Source: Polyodon spathula
Lineage: Eukaryota; Chordata; Actinopteri; Acipenseriformes; Polyodontidae
DNA length: 64,000 nucleotides
Reading direction: 5' to 3'
Assembly (NCBI RefSeq): GCF_017654505.1
Contig: NC_054555.1
Location: 4,208,835 to 4,272,834 of the forward strand
Made by a program: the position numbers and the translations under genes. Below, piece after piece: positions 30,801-42,800 of the stretch. A model generated the notes under the pieces. It saw only the letters and a program-made list of their open reading frames with translations, did not search any database and was not told where the DNA came from. Every line of letters starts with the position of its first letter. Within the stretch, counting starts at the first letter, position 1.

Positions 30801-32665
30801 GCGGCTGCCTCTGTAGTTGCATGTGTGTGTTTGACTTGATATGTTACTTTTGCATACAAAATTAGTCACAAAATAGCAGAAGTAATAACATGCGCTATAG
30901 AGACAGTTATACCTCATCTAAAAATATTGGACAACTGTAACTTAAGTTATGAAGAAAAACAAGAGGTCCTTCTAATGTATAATGTGTCATAAACAAATGA
31001 CATGGATAAAGTCAGGATCCACAAGAACAACAAGACATAAGGAATTCAAATTCAGTTACCCACAGAGAATGATTAAAGTGACAAATATCCACTAACTTAC
31101 TCTTGGTGGTGGAGCCCGACCTGCACATGCATAATTTCTGAGTTAGCAAAACAAACTGCGCCTGCAATTAAAGATTGAAATAACTCGCTAATAATTTTGT
31201 TCCAAAATAAAGTTCCAAAAAAAGATACTCCTAGTCAGTGTGTACTATCCACCTGCTGGATCTGGTTTTTAAACACGCAACCGATTTCTAGTTATTTTAG
31301 CGGAAAACCCTCTGCCAGTAGCTATCACGGTGTTATGTGTGTGTGTATTAGCTATGTACAGCCTCATTATTATAGAAGTGTATTTATCAAATGTTTTTTT
31401 TTTTCCAATGATACAGCTTACAATTTAACGTATATTTTTCTTTACAGTTTATGCAGATGGGAGTATATGTTTAGATATCTTACAGAATCGCTGGAGTCCA
31501 ACATACGATGTTTCATCTATTTTGACCTCTATTCAGGTTTGTCTTTTCACTGTCCTGTTTTGTTCCCTGGATTTCTATCATTGGTACTTAGTTGTTTTAC
31601 AATGATCTGCTGATCAAGCATTAATAAGCCTTGCTGCTCATAAATATATAATGTTAAGCTTGGTTAACAGCTGCAGTGCATATGCTGATGAGTTTTGGTG
31701 AATGATCTTCAGATGTCGTGAACCGGGTCAGCAATCACCCTAAGTGGTCTAAATTTACTGCAGAACTCTTTCATTGATTGCAGGGAATCTGAGGCCTGCT
31801 GTGCCTGTAAGACAAGCTGCTGTGTCTCCCGGCCAATCAACTACACCATAAAATTGTGATTCAGTAGTTTAGGTCATGAGTGAATGACAAATGAAAAAAC
31901 AGCAGCTTTTGTTTTAGGGTCCCCATTGGGCCACCCAGAGACGCTCATATGATCAGGAGCTCACTGGTTTGAATCCTGGTCTGGTGGGTGTGGGTTGCAG
32001 ATAAACACAAACTCTTAGGGTTAGGTTTGTAGGTGTACAGTATATAGGTTTATTTGGTTACCTGGATGCCAAATGTTTGTTACTAGTAAAAAGCAATGGA
32101 GTACACCACTTAAGTCACTGTGTGCACAGTTGTACCATATTAAGTTTCTTATCTATTTCATAAGGTGTGTATTTTACGGCAGGGCAAGTTCACACAGACA
32201 GTCTAAAAATGACATTAAAACTTTGTGACCGAAGGGGATATAAACACCAAAGATTTCCTATTATAGTGATTTAGTCACACATAAATATATTTTAAACTCC
32301 CAGGGTTAGATAAATATTGTTTGAACTTGTATGAACGGAAATAAAGGAGTAGCCAACAGATTTAATCAATAAGACCTTGCAGTACTGTAAGAAGGCTGTT
32401 GTATTTTATACGCTCATACAACATGTAAAAATGTATTATACTTTTGTGTAATTAACTTTCTGTATAAGCATTCAATTTAAAAAACAAACAAAAAAAAAAA
32501 TACAATATTTTTCACTTTTTTTTTTTCCTTCCCCAGTCTCTGTTGGATGAACCAAATCCCAATAGTCCAGCCAACAGCCAGGCTGCTCAGCTTTACCAAG
32601 AAAACAAACGGGAATACGAGAAGAGGGTATCGGCTGTTGTAGAGCAGAGCTGGAACGACTCCTAA
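27863..32665 (+). CDS. UBE2B: UBE2B, RAD6-type ubiquitin-conjugating enzyme E2 B (complete, 6 exons, 152 aa)
   Basis: E2 enzyme that accepts ubiquitin from E1 and, with partner E3s, modifies histone H2B and PCNA in chromatin regulation and post-replication repair. Exons: 27863-27906, 29974-30054, 30401-30426, 30684-30773, 31448-31536, 32537-32665. All have AG/GT borders, join in phase and total 152 codons plus TAA, the exact RAD6B length. The UBC core is intact: [15 protein letters not shown] start, HPN motif before exon 5, catalytic Cys88 in [16 protein letters not shown], and the [15 protein letters not shown] end. UBE2B, and not UBE2A, fits both the position next to CDKL3 and the ending. 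The ATG has A at -3. Visible differences from human (recalled) are conservative, such as MLWNA for MQWNA. Intron 1 (2.07 kb) and intron 5 (1.0 kb, carrying a SINE head) are the largest. Confidence 0.98.
31915..31995 (+). mobile_element. tRNA-derived SINE head in UBE2B intron 5
   Basis: It contains an A-box-like block near its start and ATCAGGAGCTCACTGGTTTGAATCCTGG, whose second half is a good pol III B box. It matches the head of the minus-strand element at 16730-16790. Confidence 0.5.
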
Positions 32666-32767
32666 CAACGAGAAGAGTACTTCTCACCGCTGTTAAACTC
32701 AATCTTTCATTTACCTCATTGAGAGAAAAAAAAGTTAAAAACTCAAAAAAAAAACTTAAGTGCCACA

Positions 32768-32803
<36 letters not shown>

Positions 32804-33140
32804 GGACTTTTAGTGCTTGCCAACATGTTTGAAAAATACCAGCCACTGAGGTTTGTGTTACTCTTGTGTTTTTAATGTGTTCTTTTTATTGCATGATGTG
32901 AAATAAGTTATTGCTAACTAAACTTGTATTATATCTTCTGTTCTTTTTCTTTTTGTTGGGTGGATGCTGTTATTGTTCAGTTTCCAAAGAACCATTTTTT
33001 TATGTTTTTCCTGGTTTAAAGAAAACCAGCCATTTAGAATATACTAATTTTGTCAGATTTATTGGTGCAATGGCAGATGTCAGGTTTTTTTTTTTTTTTT
33101 TTTAAAGCAACAGACATTTAATAAAAACAAACAAATTATA
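32666..33140 (+). other. UBE2B: UBE2B 3'UTR
   Basis: Sequence after the UBE2B stop contains a 28-bp A-run (32773-32800) and a poly-T near 33087-33102. The first canonical AATAAA is at 33120-33125, with a second at 34099-34104 that could give a longer form. Mammalian UBE2B also has a long 3'UTR. End points are inferred. Confidence 0.5.
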
Positions 33141-34365
33141 TCAACCACAATCTTGTTCGTATATTGAATATGGAAATTAGCTCACTATGTCTCCTCTCTC
33201 CCAAATGTGGTTTTGGAGGCTAATCAAACGAAAAAACAAACCCAAGTGGTTCTGGATGTCAGATATTACACATGTCAAGATTTTCAACCTTTGGACAAAA
33301 AAGAATGCCAGGTGGCAATTTAGCTTTGAGAGATGATTAAATACCAAACTCCTCATCTCAACAGCAAGCAGCATATTATGGCCCACTCAGATGAACAAAT
33401 ACAATTTCACACTATTCTTTGCAATCACTGGCTTTTCTTGTACAGACTGTAAAGGGACATTTTGTGGAGTCACACAATTTAAGTGCAAAATTAAGTTATG
33501 TCATTGCTTTTTATAGAGAACGGCCAAATTTGTTCACAAACCTGCCTGAATGCAGTGAGTTCTGATCAGATGGAATAGTTCAGATATCTGATGTTGTAAC
33601 ATGGAAGGTGGTAGAATAACATGCCGTTAAGTTTAGGTTGTCTACTGTCTGTCTTTCTTTTCTGGAGAGAGGTGGCATAGTTCTAGTGGAACGAAACAAG
33701 AATTGTGATAACCATGTGAGTATACTAAATTATTACTCGCCACCTGCTATGAAAATGATGCAGGTATTTATTTTCTTGTTGTCTTTGTTTTCCATCTACA
33801 AAGGCTTTGGGGTAAACATACATGTTCTGTTCATTTCTTTGTGGCTTACATTTAAAGGTAATTGAAGAGGAGTATTTGTGCACCTTGTCTAACTGTAATA
33901 GAAACTGAAAAACAATTATGGATAGCCAAGAAATGTGTTCATTAATCAGACTTTATTTAGAGAAAATAGTGGTGACTGTATGAACACAGCTGTAGTGCTT
34001 GGGTTTCACTGAACCTAATGGAAAGGGAGATGTTCTAAAGCTAGTTTTTGTGAATTTATTAGGACATGATGTATACTTCTAATATGCTGTATAAACACAA
34101 TAAAGACATTTTACAGACTTTAAGATGGTTACCAGCATCCAGTTACTGCCTCCCATACACATCCGGAAATGTTACATCTGTATTTGGTGGCTTCACAGTT
34201 AGCGCTGCTTTGCCACGTTGCCTAGGTAGGCAAGGTTCTTCCCAAAGGTACAGCGAAGACCCCTACTGCAGAGCAATTTCACCCATCCCATGTTTTGTCA
34301 TTGATTAGCCCCAGGAGTGCTGGAAGAATTCTGGAAGGGGTGCTGGAAGTTCTCTACAGACATTT

Positions 34366-34370
34366 CCATA

Positions 34371-34436
<66 letters not shown>
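34366..34436. repeat. (AT)n microsatellite
   Basis: Near-perfect AT tract of about 70 bp in the UBE2B-CDKN2AIPNL spacer. Confidence 0.96.
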
Positions 34437-34439
<3 letters not shown>

Positions 34440-35270
34440 CAGTAATTACAATTGGTGGTGTTAAATTATAAGAAAATAACCTTAAAATTGTTTACATTGT
34501 TAAAAAAGACCTAATTTGGTATTTAATTTATTGTTTTACTAAACACTATTCCAAATAGTAACCATTCATACAAGGTCTAATCTAAAAAAAGACTTCATTG
34601 ATCTTATGATGTTCAATACTATCTGATTAATTCCTAATATATTTTAATGACTCCTTAAAAACAAATGTTCTTATCTTTACAAGCCTGAGAATAAATAGTC
34701 CTTAACAGATGATGATGATTCTCACTGTGCTGCAGATAATCTTCTTTTCAATGCACTGTATTCTGGGACTCTTATGAACGCTAAAGGAAGCAGGCAAGGG
34801 GAAAACAAAGTTAAAGAAAACACATCTCATTCACGGCACTCACTGTATTACCAAGGCGGAATGTATTCGACTGCAATCGGATCTTCCTGATTGATTAGTC
34901 CAGTCTACTTTCTAATAAAATTATCCTCTCTTTATTAACAACCCCATGTTGTTATTTAAAAAGAGCTGGACTCGAATTACTATCTACTTGCTGCTTTTGC
35001 TAAACAGGCTAGTATTGACGCAGACAAGTGCTTCTTTCCAGCCAAGGCGCAAAGTTAATAAGCAGGACCTCCGAATCTTAGTGCAAGGACCGTAACACAT
35101 TTCGGATATGTAATATCAGTTGTGTTATTGCAATAAGAATAAGGGACCCTAACCATTATTGACCAGCCAACCTCCTTACCAAGCTACAGTAGTCAGGGTT
35201 TCCAGCATTGTGTTCCCTGGGGCTCCTGTGACAGTAACACGATTCAACACTTCACATCACATAGATAGCA
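34437..35270. other. UBE2B-CDKN2AIPNL convergent spacer
   Basis: No exon or repeat family recognised. Minus-strand AATAAA at 35271-35276 marks the likely CDKN2AIPNL 3' end. Confidence 0.6.
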
Positions 35271-35416
35271 TTTATTCGGATATATTTCATGGAAGGCATG
35301 ACATATATCCAAATAAATATATTTCATGTCTTCCATATTTCATGGAATACGAATACGCTTTAATATTATCTATTAAACACATTGATAACACTGGCCGTAC
35401 AGATTAGGGTATTACA

Positions 35417-35860
35417 TCACAACCCGTTTACCCGCTTCATGACCTCATCTCGTGTTTTAAACACGGGTGCATCTTCGACACTATCTTCTGCCATTTCTTT
35501 CAGTTTCTCCATTAGGTCTTGGCTGTAACTGCATTGAAAAAAACAAGCCGATGTTACATTATGCCCTGCTATATTTTCTGCATTGAAATCTCTATGAAAT
35601 ACAGGAGTTCAAATTCATCTATGTACAACATAACAGACGCTTGTTTACCGACACCCCAGAAAAACGTGGTTCGAACAAACCATAGACAAAGACAGGAGAT
35701 GGTCAATGTTTGTGTCCTGATATTCTGAAAGATTTCTCAAGATGAATTCTCACCGGGACTTCAATTGTTTTTCGCTCTCGGAAATGGATAAAAATTTCTC
35801 AAATAAATCCGAGGAATCTCTGTTCTGCTTCAAGAAATCCTCAACAGCACCTTCCTTTCT
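35417..35860 (-). pseudogene. CDKN2AIPNL: CDKN2AIPNL (XTBD-domain protein), apparently decayed copy
   Basis: In other vertebrates this locus encodes a roughly 116-aa protein that is little more than an XRN2-binding (XTBD) domain. Two minus-strand segments are recognisable: 35649-35860 (KEGAVEDFLKQNRDSSDLF, ISESEKQLKSR, then after a stop EFILRNLSEY and LLSLSMVCSNHVFLGC) and 35417-35528 (YSQDLMEKLKEMAEDSVEDA, FKTRDEVMKRVNGL, stop). They join in phase across a 120-bp intron with GTAAAC donor and CAG acceptor. Defects: a TGA at 35750-35752 inside the domain; no in-frame ATG between the upstream in-frame TAG and the conserved part; the family's two conserved tryptophans read Leu (EKQ-L-KSR) and Cys (SMV-C-SNH). 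The stop could be one C-to-T change in CGG-CGA, since relatives carry Arg there. The GT of CGG-TGA also looks like a donor, but homology continues directly after it. A sequencing error, or rescue by an unseen upstream exon, is possible but would not restore the tryptophans. Confidence 0.72.
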
Positions 35861-36449
35861 CAGCAATTTAAAATTTAGATTCGAACAACACAGAAAGGAA
35901 ACAAATAAATAAGACACCGTCCCACTATGCTAAACGCGAATAGACCACAGAGACACAAAAAATAAGTTACCACGCATAGATTATGATGAACATTTCCTAC
36001 ACAGCTCCACCTAGCGGAGACTTTTAAAAGCAGATGTACACACAATCACAGAGGGGTATTTTGTTATGCTCTTAACACGTTCAGACAAGTAATAGGAAAA
36101 AAAAAAAAAATCCCTTTTGATTGAAGTGAAAGCGCGGCGCTGCATCGTGACGCTTGCTGGCAGGGCTATCTGTGCAGTGTCTCCACTGCCAAGTCATGCA
36201 GTAAGGTACACACAAGTGAACAAGTTGAAAGAACAATGCATACACTGTACACCAGAACAGAAGAAGAGCAGTTCTGTTAAAATGAGGGAACACAGAGACA
36301 CTTTCAGGAACAGTGGCTTGAAAGCTGGTTCCAGGAGACCGTGAGACCTAGTTCGAGTCAACCTTGCCGTATCAAACCTCATCTCTCCCCTGTTATGCCT
36401 GAAACCTAGTCTCCTGAAACCAATTTCCCAGCTGCAAAACAGCTTCATG

Positions 36450-36593
36450 TTACCTCAGCATTAGTTTCAGCACTGTGTTATTGCAAAGCTTGCAGAAGAG
36501 AGATTTCTTGGGATCTTCTGCAGTGAATGGAGTGCCTCCCTGAAGGTCTTGCTGGCTCAATAACTGCTTATACTTGTGCAGGACCTTAGTCAT
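36450..36593 (-). other. 47-codon ORF with FCKLC motif, possible BED/CGGBP1-like fragment
   Basis: The frame starts ATG-ACT-AAG, runs MTKVLHKYKQLL...GGTPFTAED..KSLFCKLCNNTV and stops at TAA. The K-x-LFCxxCN spacing resembles the first half of BED-type or CGGBP1-like zinc fingers, which derive from hAT transposons; the histidine half is missing. Just before the stop is CTGAG followed by GTAACA, a possible donor. Its phase would fit an acceptor (TTGCTGAG) at the upstream edge of the CDKN2AIPNL relic. The family call is tentative. Confidence 0.3.
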
Positions 36594-36895
36594 TGGTGTT
36601 CCCTTCCCTTACTTAATCATCAACATGGGCAGCAGTAGCACTAAAGGGCAGGTACGATGGTTTAATTATAATACCAGAATCAATACACATTTATCTTAGA
36701 AAAGGGTGAGCGAGTATGAGAACCTTCATTGAAATTTCAAAATGATTCAGAATTATATTAACTGGTCTGCATGAATCTGAGTGCTGCCAAGCTCTGCACC
36801 ACATAGTCCTTGTAATTCTTTTAAGCCAAATCAGCCTTTAATTGCTTTCCTCGGCACATCAAAGCAGAGCTGAGACTCGTGTCTCCCCAGTCAGG

Positions 36896-36904
36896 TATAA
36901 AAGG
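36896..36904 (+). promoter_or_regulatory. Canonical TATA box (TATAAAAGG)
   Basis: TATAAAAGG stands 115 bp upstream of the ATG at 37011 in a non-AT-rich context, which predicts a start near 36925-36930 and an 85-nt leader. A GGAAAG block on the minus strand lies about 45 bp upstream. Confidence 0.45.
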
Positions 36905-37010
36905 CTATTGGCACAGTGAACACTGCTCACAGCACTCAGCTGCAGTCAGTCTGTGCTGTGTTTTAAAGCTTGTCTGAAAGGCAGTAGCTCAGTGAAATTG
37001 TTTCTGAACA

Positions 37011-37166
37011 ATGGGGGCTGATACACTGTGCTGGAAATGCACACTGTTCATTTTTTCTACTCTGCTAGCACTGTGTATATCATTGGCTACCAGAAGGGCA
37101 CTTGCTCCCTTGGTTCCCCTACTAGCTCTGATCATTTTCTCTCACTTGCAAGAGGGTCCTGATTAA
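37011..37166 (+). CDS. Unrecognised 51-aa hydrophobic ORF behind a TATA box
   Basis: I do not recognise this. The ATG has a strong start context (A at -3, G at +4) and lies 115 bp after a TATA box. The peptide begins MGADTLCWKC, has a hydrophobic stretch at residues 11-26 (signal-peptide-like), an RR pair at 28-29, a second hydrophobic stretch at 30-44 (LAPLVPLLALIIF), and ends QEGPD followed by TAA. It could be a short secreted or membrane peptide, exon 1 of a split secreted-protein gene whose donor I cannot identify, or chance within a dead element, since a 5S-derived SINE piece begins about 40 bp downstream. The human interval between CDKN2AIPNL and JADE2 has no counterpart I know of. Confidence 0.25.
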   Translation: MGADTLCWKCTLFIFSTLLALCISLATRRALAPLVPLLALIIFSHLQEGPD

Positions 37167-37205
37167 ACAGCAACTGTGGTTACAGCACTACTGGAGTCAG
37201 CTTTT

Positions 37206-37255
37206 GTCAGATCCTCGAAGCTAAGCAAGGTCTAGTGTGGGCAGTCTTTACTGAG
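37206..37255 (+). mobile_element. 5S-rRNA-derived SINE fragment
   Basis: GTCAGATCCTCGAAGCTAAG, then CAAGGTCTAGTGTGGG, aligns with the 5S rRNA internal promoter region (GTCTGATCTCGGAAGCTAAG CAGGGTCGGGCCTGG) with a few changes. The flanking 5S parts are degenerate. This is typical of SINE3-class elements and is not a functional 5S gene. Confidence 0.65.
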
Positions 37256-37546
37256 TGCAGTAGCAATTTTATGTATAAATGCTTAATAGAACATTTAATC
37301 ATTTAGGGCTTCAAAGTAAAATTGGATGGCAATCCAATAAAATCAGCTGAAGAAACCTGCCTACAAGTACCTAGGATCACAATACAATTCATCCTTGAAA
37401 AAACTTTAAAAAACTGTTATAATATCTACTTTTGGCATTATAGCTCATTACTATTATTTTTTTTAGAACATTAACATAATTAACTATTGGCATGGACAAT
37501 TAATAACAATTGAAATACAAAATAACACAACACAATTAAAAGACTG

Positions 37547-37664
<118 letters not shown>

Positions 37665-39699
37665 AACAGTTTTCCATCATCGTTATGAAAAGGTAATTAC
37701 TCCATACCCAGAATGAGAATGTTTGCCAGTGCACCCCCTCATATACCCAACATCACCACTGGCATAGGCAGAAGAATATTGCAGTGTGAAAATATTTCAT
37801 TAATAACCCATGGAATTAAAACAAAGCAGCACAGTATAATTTGTTGCCTAGAGCTAATTTAGCCTACAAGTTAATCAAAAATCTCATTTTCAGATATTAA
37901 AAAGCTCCTCCTCAGAGTAAATAATACAAATCAAGTGATTTTTGAGCCCATGGAAAAATGTTCAGAGGAATGCACATGATATTAGTAGATTTAATATATT
38001 TTTAATTTTACATCAAAATGTGTCGGCTGTTGTCTCCACTACCAACTTATTTTCCTGGGGTCAATTTACATGAGTTGATATTTGTTGACTGCAATCATTT
38101 TTGTAGAAGAATATATTTTCTCTCTCTCTCTCATTCTAGAAGATACACTAAAGTCAGTGGTTCTCTTTATAGTTAAATTTTTTTTTTTTTCAAACCCAAA
38201 TGCAATGATGGATGTTGTTCCCCCATAGGAAAAAAAAAAACTGTTTTGAAAATGAATTAAACTCTGAGATGCAGATGAATCACCTAATGTATGCTTAGTC
38301 AGGATAGAACTGTTATTGAGAGTGTTATAGACAGCAGATCCTGCACCAAGTAAATAGACCTGTCCTTGACAAACACATAGAGAGCGTGACAAACGTTTAC
38401 TGCATAGCTGCATTCTGGAGGATGGCAACAGTTGCGTTTCTGTGGCTTGTTTTAGGAAATGTCACTAAAACTGTGCATCCTGTCTTTAACCATGCAGTGG
38501 GAGAAGTTTTTAAGGGATGTTCTTGTCTGAGAATCCGGGGGTGGGGGTTTGACGGACAGACAGTTTCAAGTAAGGAAATCTGCATAATCGTGTTTGACTG
38601 TAACGTTTACTGAAAGCATTGGATGGGGACAATTGTCCTATATGATTACATGTAAACCACTTTTGATCCATGTAGGGGTGAGACCAGAACTCAATTCACC
38701 TGTCAATATCTTAACTGATTTTAAACCAGGCCAGAAGTTGGGATTAAAATGGAGGACCAGAGAACACAGAGACCTCAGCTGAGGACCTGAGTAACTGAAT
38801 TGAAGACCTGCATTTTTTCTGCTTTATTCCATCATTCCAAATAACCCGAGAAGACAATAAGAAACATTATAAAAGAAAACAACACAATACTACAGTAACA
38901 TTCTAATTATCTCAGTGTTTTACTCACCCCCTATTTGCTCAGAAAATATAATAACACCTTTTCCTGTGTTGAAGATCTTTTGTTCTTGTCTTAAATGATT
39001 ATTTAATTTGTGATGTCCAGATATTTAAACTACAGCACTATGGATGAAAAGTTGCCTCTGCTTACTGACGTATAATCACCGCCTGTGGGCCATTGTACCA
39101 TGGTGACACAAAGCAGCAGTCTATCTATTCATGAAATCCTTACCTATCCAGAAATAACATTAAAAAGAGCAACAGCGATTATATTAATGAAGTTAATAGA
39201 GGGTAAGAAGAGAGGTTTTTAAGCATTGGGTTGTGCTCTTTTAATTTCGGGCACAATTAGTTTTTAGTCAGTGTTTGTAATTGGATTCACTGTCTTCTAA
39301 ATCTGATGCATTCTCACCTCGTTTTATCTCTTGCTTTGTGAGAAGACAGCGGGGGGGGGGGTGTTCTGATTGCCACTATGCACTCGATAACAAGAAACAG
39401 GAATGTGATGCCACCTTGCATTCATTTTAACACAACCCTGAAATGTATGCAATATTTACAAAGACTCACAGTGCTACCTAGCTTCTGCACGGTGGTGTGC
39501 CATTCAATAAAAATTATGTTTATATTGTGTTGAGCTATTGTTCTTCGATACCAAAAAAGTTAATCCTTAAATTCGGGAAAGGAGACAAAATGTCCAACTA
39601 TCACAAAATGGAAACATCTATCACAACCAGACTGATAAAGGAAGATTAAATGACATCCTTAAAATGTGGGGCCCATTTAACAAAGGTTTCCTTTATAGA

Positions 39700-39852
<153 letters not shown>

Positions 39853-42800
39853 CCATGGTATATATGTAATCATTATCACAGAAGGTATAGGTTGTGAGTT
39901 TAGATATTAAAGTTATATGGATGACAACATGTGTATAAGATTGCAAGTATGTTATTTAAAAATGTAACACAGATATTTATTTAAAAAAAAAACTCTCCAC
40001 AGCTGGTGCAGGTGGTGTGGTTGACAGAGAAAGCATCTGTCAATCTGGTACAAAATCCTGTCACTTAGCACTGAAGGCTACAGTGCTTGCCCTGGGTAAG
40101 GAGTCTAATTCGTTTTGGTAATGTTATCACAATCTTTTTTGAACTATGCCACTCAAAACTGTTCCATCACACATGTCGGCATGAATTAAGTCAGCCACTA
40201 CAAAAAGGCTACTTGATTAAAACGTGTGGAGGACTCCCCAGGACATGCTTGTAGCACATCTTCTGTTGCGTAGGTCTGGTCAGAAATGCGTAATGTATAC
40301 AATTCTCCATTCCTCCTATCAAGTTCCCAGAACTGTCAGTATTGGAATTATAGCATATACAATTAACCATACACGCTTTAGGCATATTGTAACTAGACAG
40401 AGATATTTAGTTTTATTCCACACTCTGATAAAGCTTTGGCATGCATTTCCACATTGGTATCAAGTGATGAAACAGACCACATTCTGCCAGTTATTCCAGC
40501 TATCACCCTACTTAGCTATCTCTTAAGTGATTGATAAAGTACATGGTTGATTACATTATCCAAGCTCGAAGTAACTATATGCTGATGGTAACGTCAGCAA
40601 TCAACTAAAAGTGACCCTGTGAAAGGCCAAAGTGTTTAATACAAATACAAAGTTCCCTATAAAGTGTGAATAATAACGTCCAAGCTTACTGGAATCAAAG
40701 CACTTTGGGATTAAGTTTAACAAGTCCAGCACGTATGAAAAAAGAAACAGAGTGTGTAAATAAATAAATAGATCAATTAAAATAAAATAAAACAAGATAA
40801 AAATATAAAATATTTGATAAAAATGAAATAACTGCATTTCATCCACCATTGATATCAAACACTCTGAAATCAACGACGTGAAGAAAGGGAAAGATTGTGC
40901 TCTCTTCATGAGGGTTTGTCATTCATTGAACAGTGAAAGCTTTTAAACACAGTCTTTGTAACGGTCCCCTTGATAATGTGCCCAAAAAAATACAATTTCT
41001 TGACAGCCCCACAACTTTGTACAGGAGCAACTGACATCAAGACACTAAACTATATTTTAAACAATGTGTATTTTTAACCTAGAATAGGAAATTGCAAAAA
41101 CTTGTATGAGGAAAGCAAACCAAAATGGGATGTCATGATTATAAGATCCAAACGGCCTTTGTGTAATTGATCTGGTCATAAGCGTATTGTAACAAGTAGA
41201 TAAACAAGCCTTCATCTTTTGTTAGCTTGTAGAAGCACACCTTACCACTAATGGCAATGCCAGCAATACAGTTAAAGTTGAAATGCATTATGCATACTTG
41301 TGACGAGGGTGTCTGTCTGTACATGTACCTTCTGTGAACAATGACATGTATTATTACAGCATACTATGCAATCGTAAGCACAAGTGAAGCCCTACAGGTA
41401 TTAGATACATGGACTAGTTCTAAAGCTTTGATAAAACAAAAAAAGCCAAAGAGAAGAACTGAACTTGTGCCGACCAAAGGTTCTACCTGCAGGAGTGCTA
41501 AGTGCTTCTCCCTGGGTGGCAATTTACAATACTGACTTCCCACTGCTCTCTCACTATGAGTTGTTCATTCAAACGTCAGCATTTTTTAAAGAAGTCAGCT
41601 AGCTCAGGAAACTGATATACTTAGAGGTACAATCAGCTGTCAATTTCCTCATCGCATATCGGACAGGTAATAATTCATACTCATTTCTGCATTGAGAACA
41701 TTTTGCTGTTCAAAAGCAAGAAGCAAAACATGTAGACCCTTTCTAAAATACTTCAACTGGAAACTATTAAACCTAGTAATGTACACACTGAGAAAAAGTC
41801 ATTCTAGCAATGCGCAAGGGAAGCATATGCTCCTAGGTAGCTTGCTATTTGAAGTGTGAGGTTCCTGGTAGGGTACCAGGATGACTGATCAACCAGTTAA
41901 AATATACTTGAGGCTTGCAAAATAAAAGCCATGGCAATCAATAATGAATCCAATTTTGCATCTCTAAGGCATACTGTTGTTTAGGTGATTAAAATAGGAC
42001 AGGGGAATGAATAATATTAGATCTGCTGTTTTAGACCGATTGGAAAGACCCCACTGTTTACACACTTTTCTTGGTTCTTTAGTCATTGTAGCAGGAAAGA
42101 TAGTTCACTTCTAGGCCCAGTGTATATACATGAACTAACCTAGGTACTGTATTTATTTGAAACACCCTGTTTAACCATATAGACCATACAGCTAACATTA
42201 GAAAAAGACTGTGCCCTTCAGTGGTGCTAATAATAATTTCTTGGCTTGGGAATCACTGATCTATTGCACCATTCCCATTAATGAAGTTTAATGGCTGTTA
42301 GATTATCTACAGTTTTTTTTTTTTTTTTTTTCTCTGTGGGATATATTTATTGAAAGACCATAAAGAGACATTAAACAGTTGGTGATATAAAACGAAACTG
42401 AGCTTTTCATTGTATATTTTGTTTTTTGTTTTTTTTTATTGCTAACATTGACATTTTAATTGCTGGTTGTAACACTAATTACATTGTAAATCATGCATGT
42501 GTGGATGCAGTTCATGGAATTGATACCATTTAAAATACATGTGTAGCCTTTTTGTTTTTTATAATGTGAAAGTGTTGTTGACATATTAATTTGGGGATCT
42601 TCTTATTAGAGAATCTAGTAAGGAGTGGCATTTTATAAACACCAAACTTGTACCTAGTGTCACATTTCAATAACTTTACTAATTGGGACTAGTGGAACTG
42701 TTATCGATTTGTTCAGATAACTGATTATTATTAAAATAGTTTAAAAATGAAATGATATCATTCAGAAAATTGCACCAAATACAATATAACCCCTGTCATT

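Noticed and set aside
35743..35752. CGGTGAGAAT as a splice donor inside the CDKN2AIPNL relic
   Set aside because: Homology to the family resumes immediately after the TGA (EFILRN) in the same frame, and the nearest acceptor-like site would give a 28-bp intron in the wrong phase.
36194..36448. 84-codon cysteine-rich hydrophobic frame on the minus strand
   Set aside because: No splice context, no match I recognise, and it overlaps sequence with a degenerate tRNA-like B box (AGTTCGAGTCAA near 36351).
37206..37255. Functional 5S rRNA gene
   Set aside because: Only the internal-promoter region matches, with indels, and the ends of the gene are absent.
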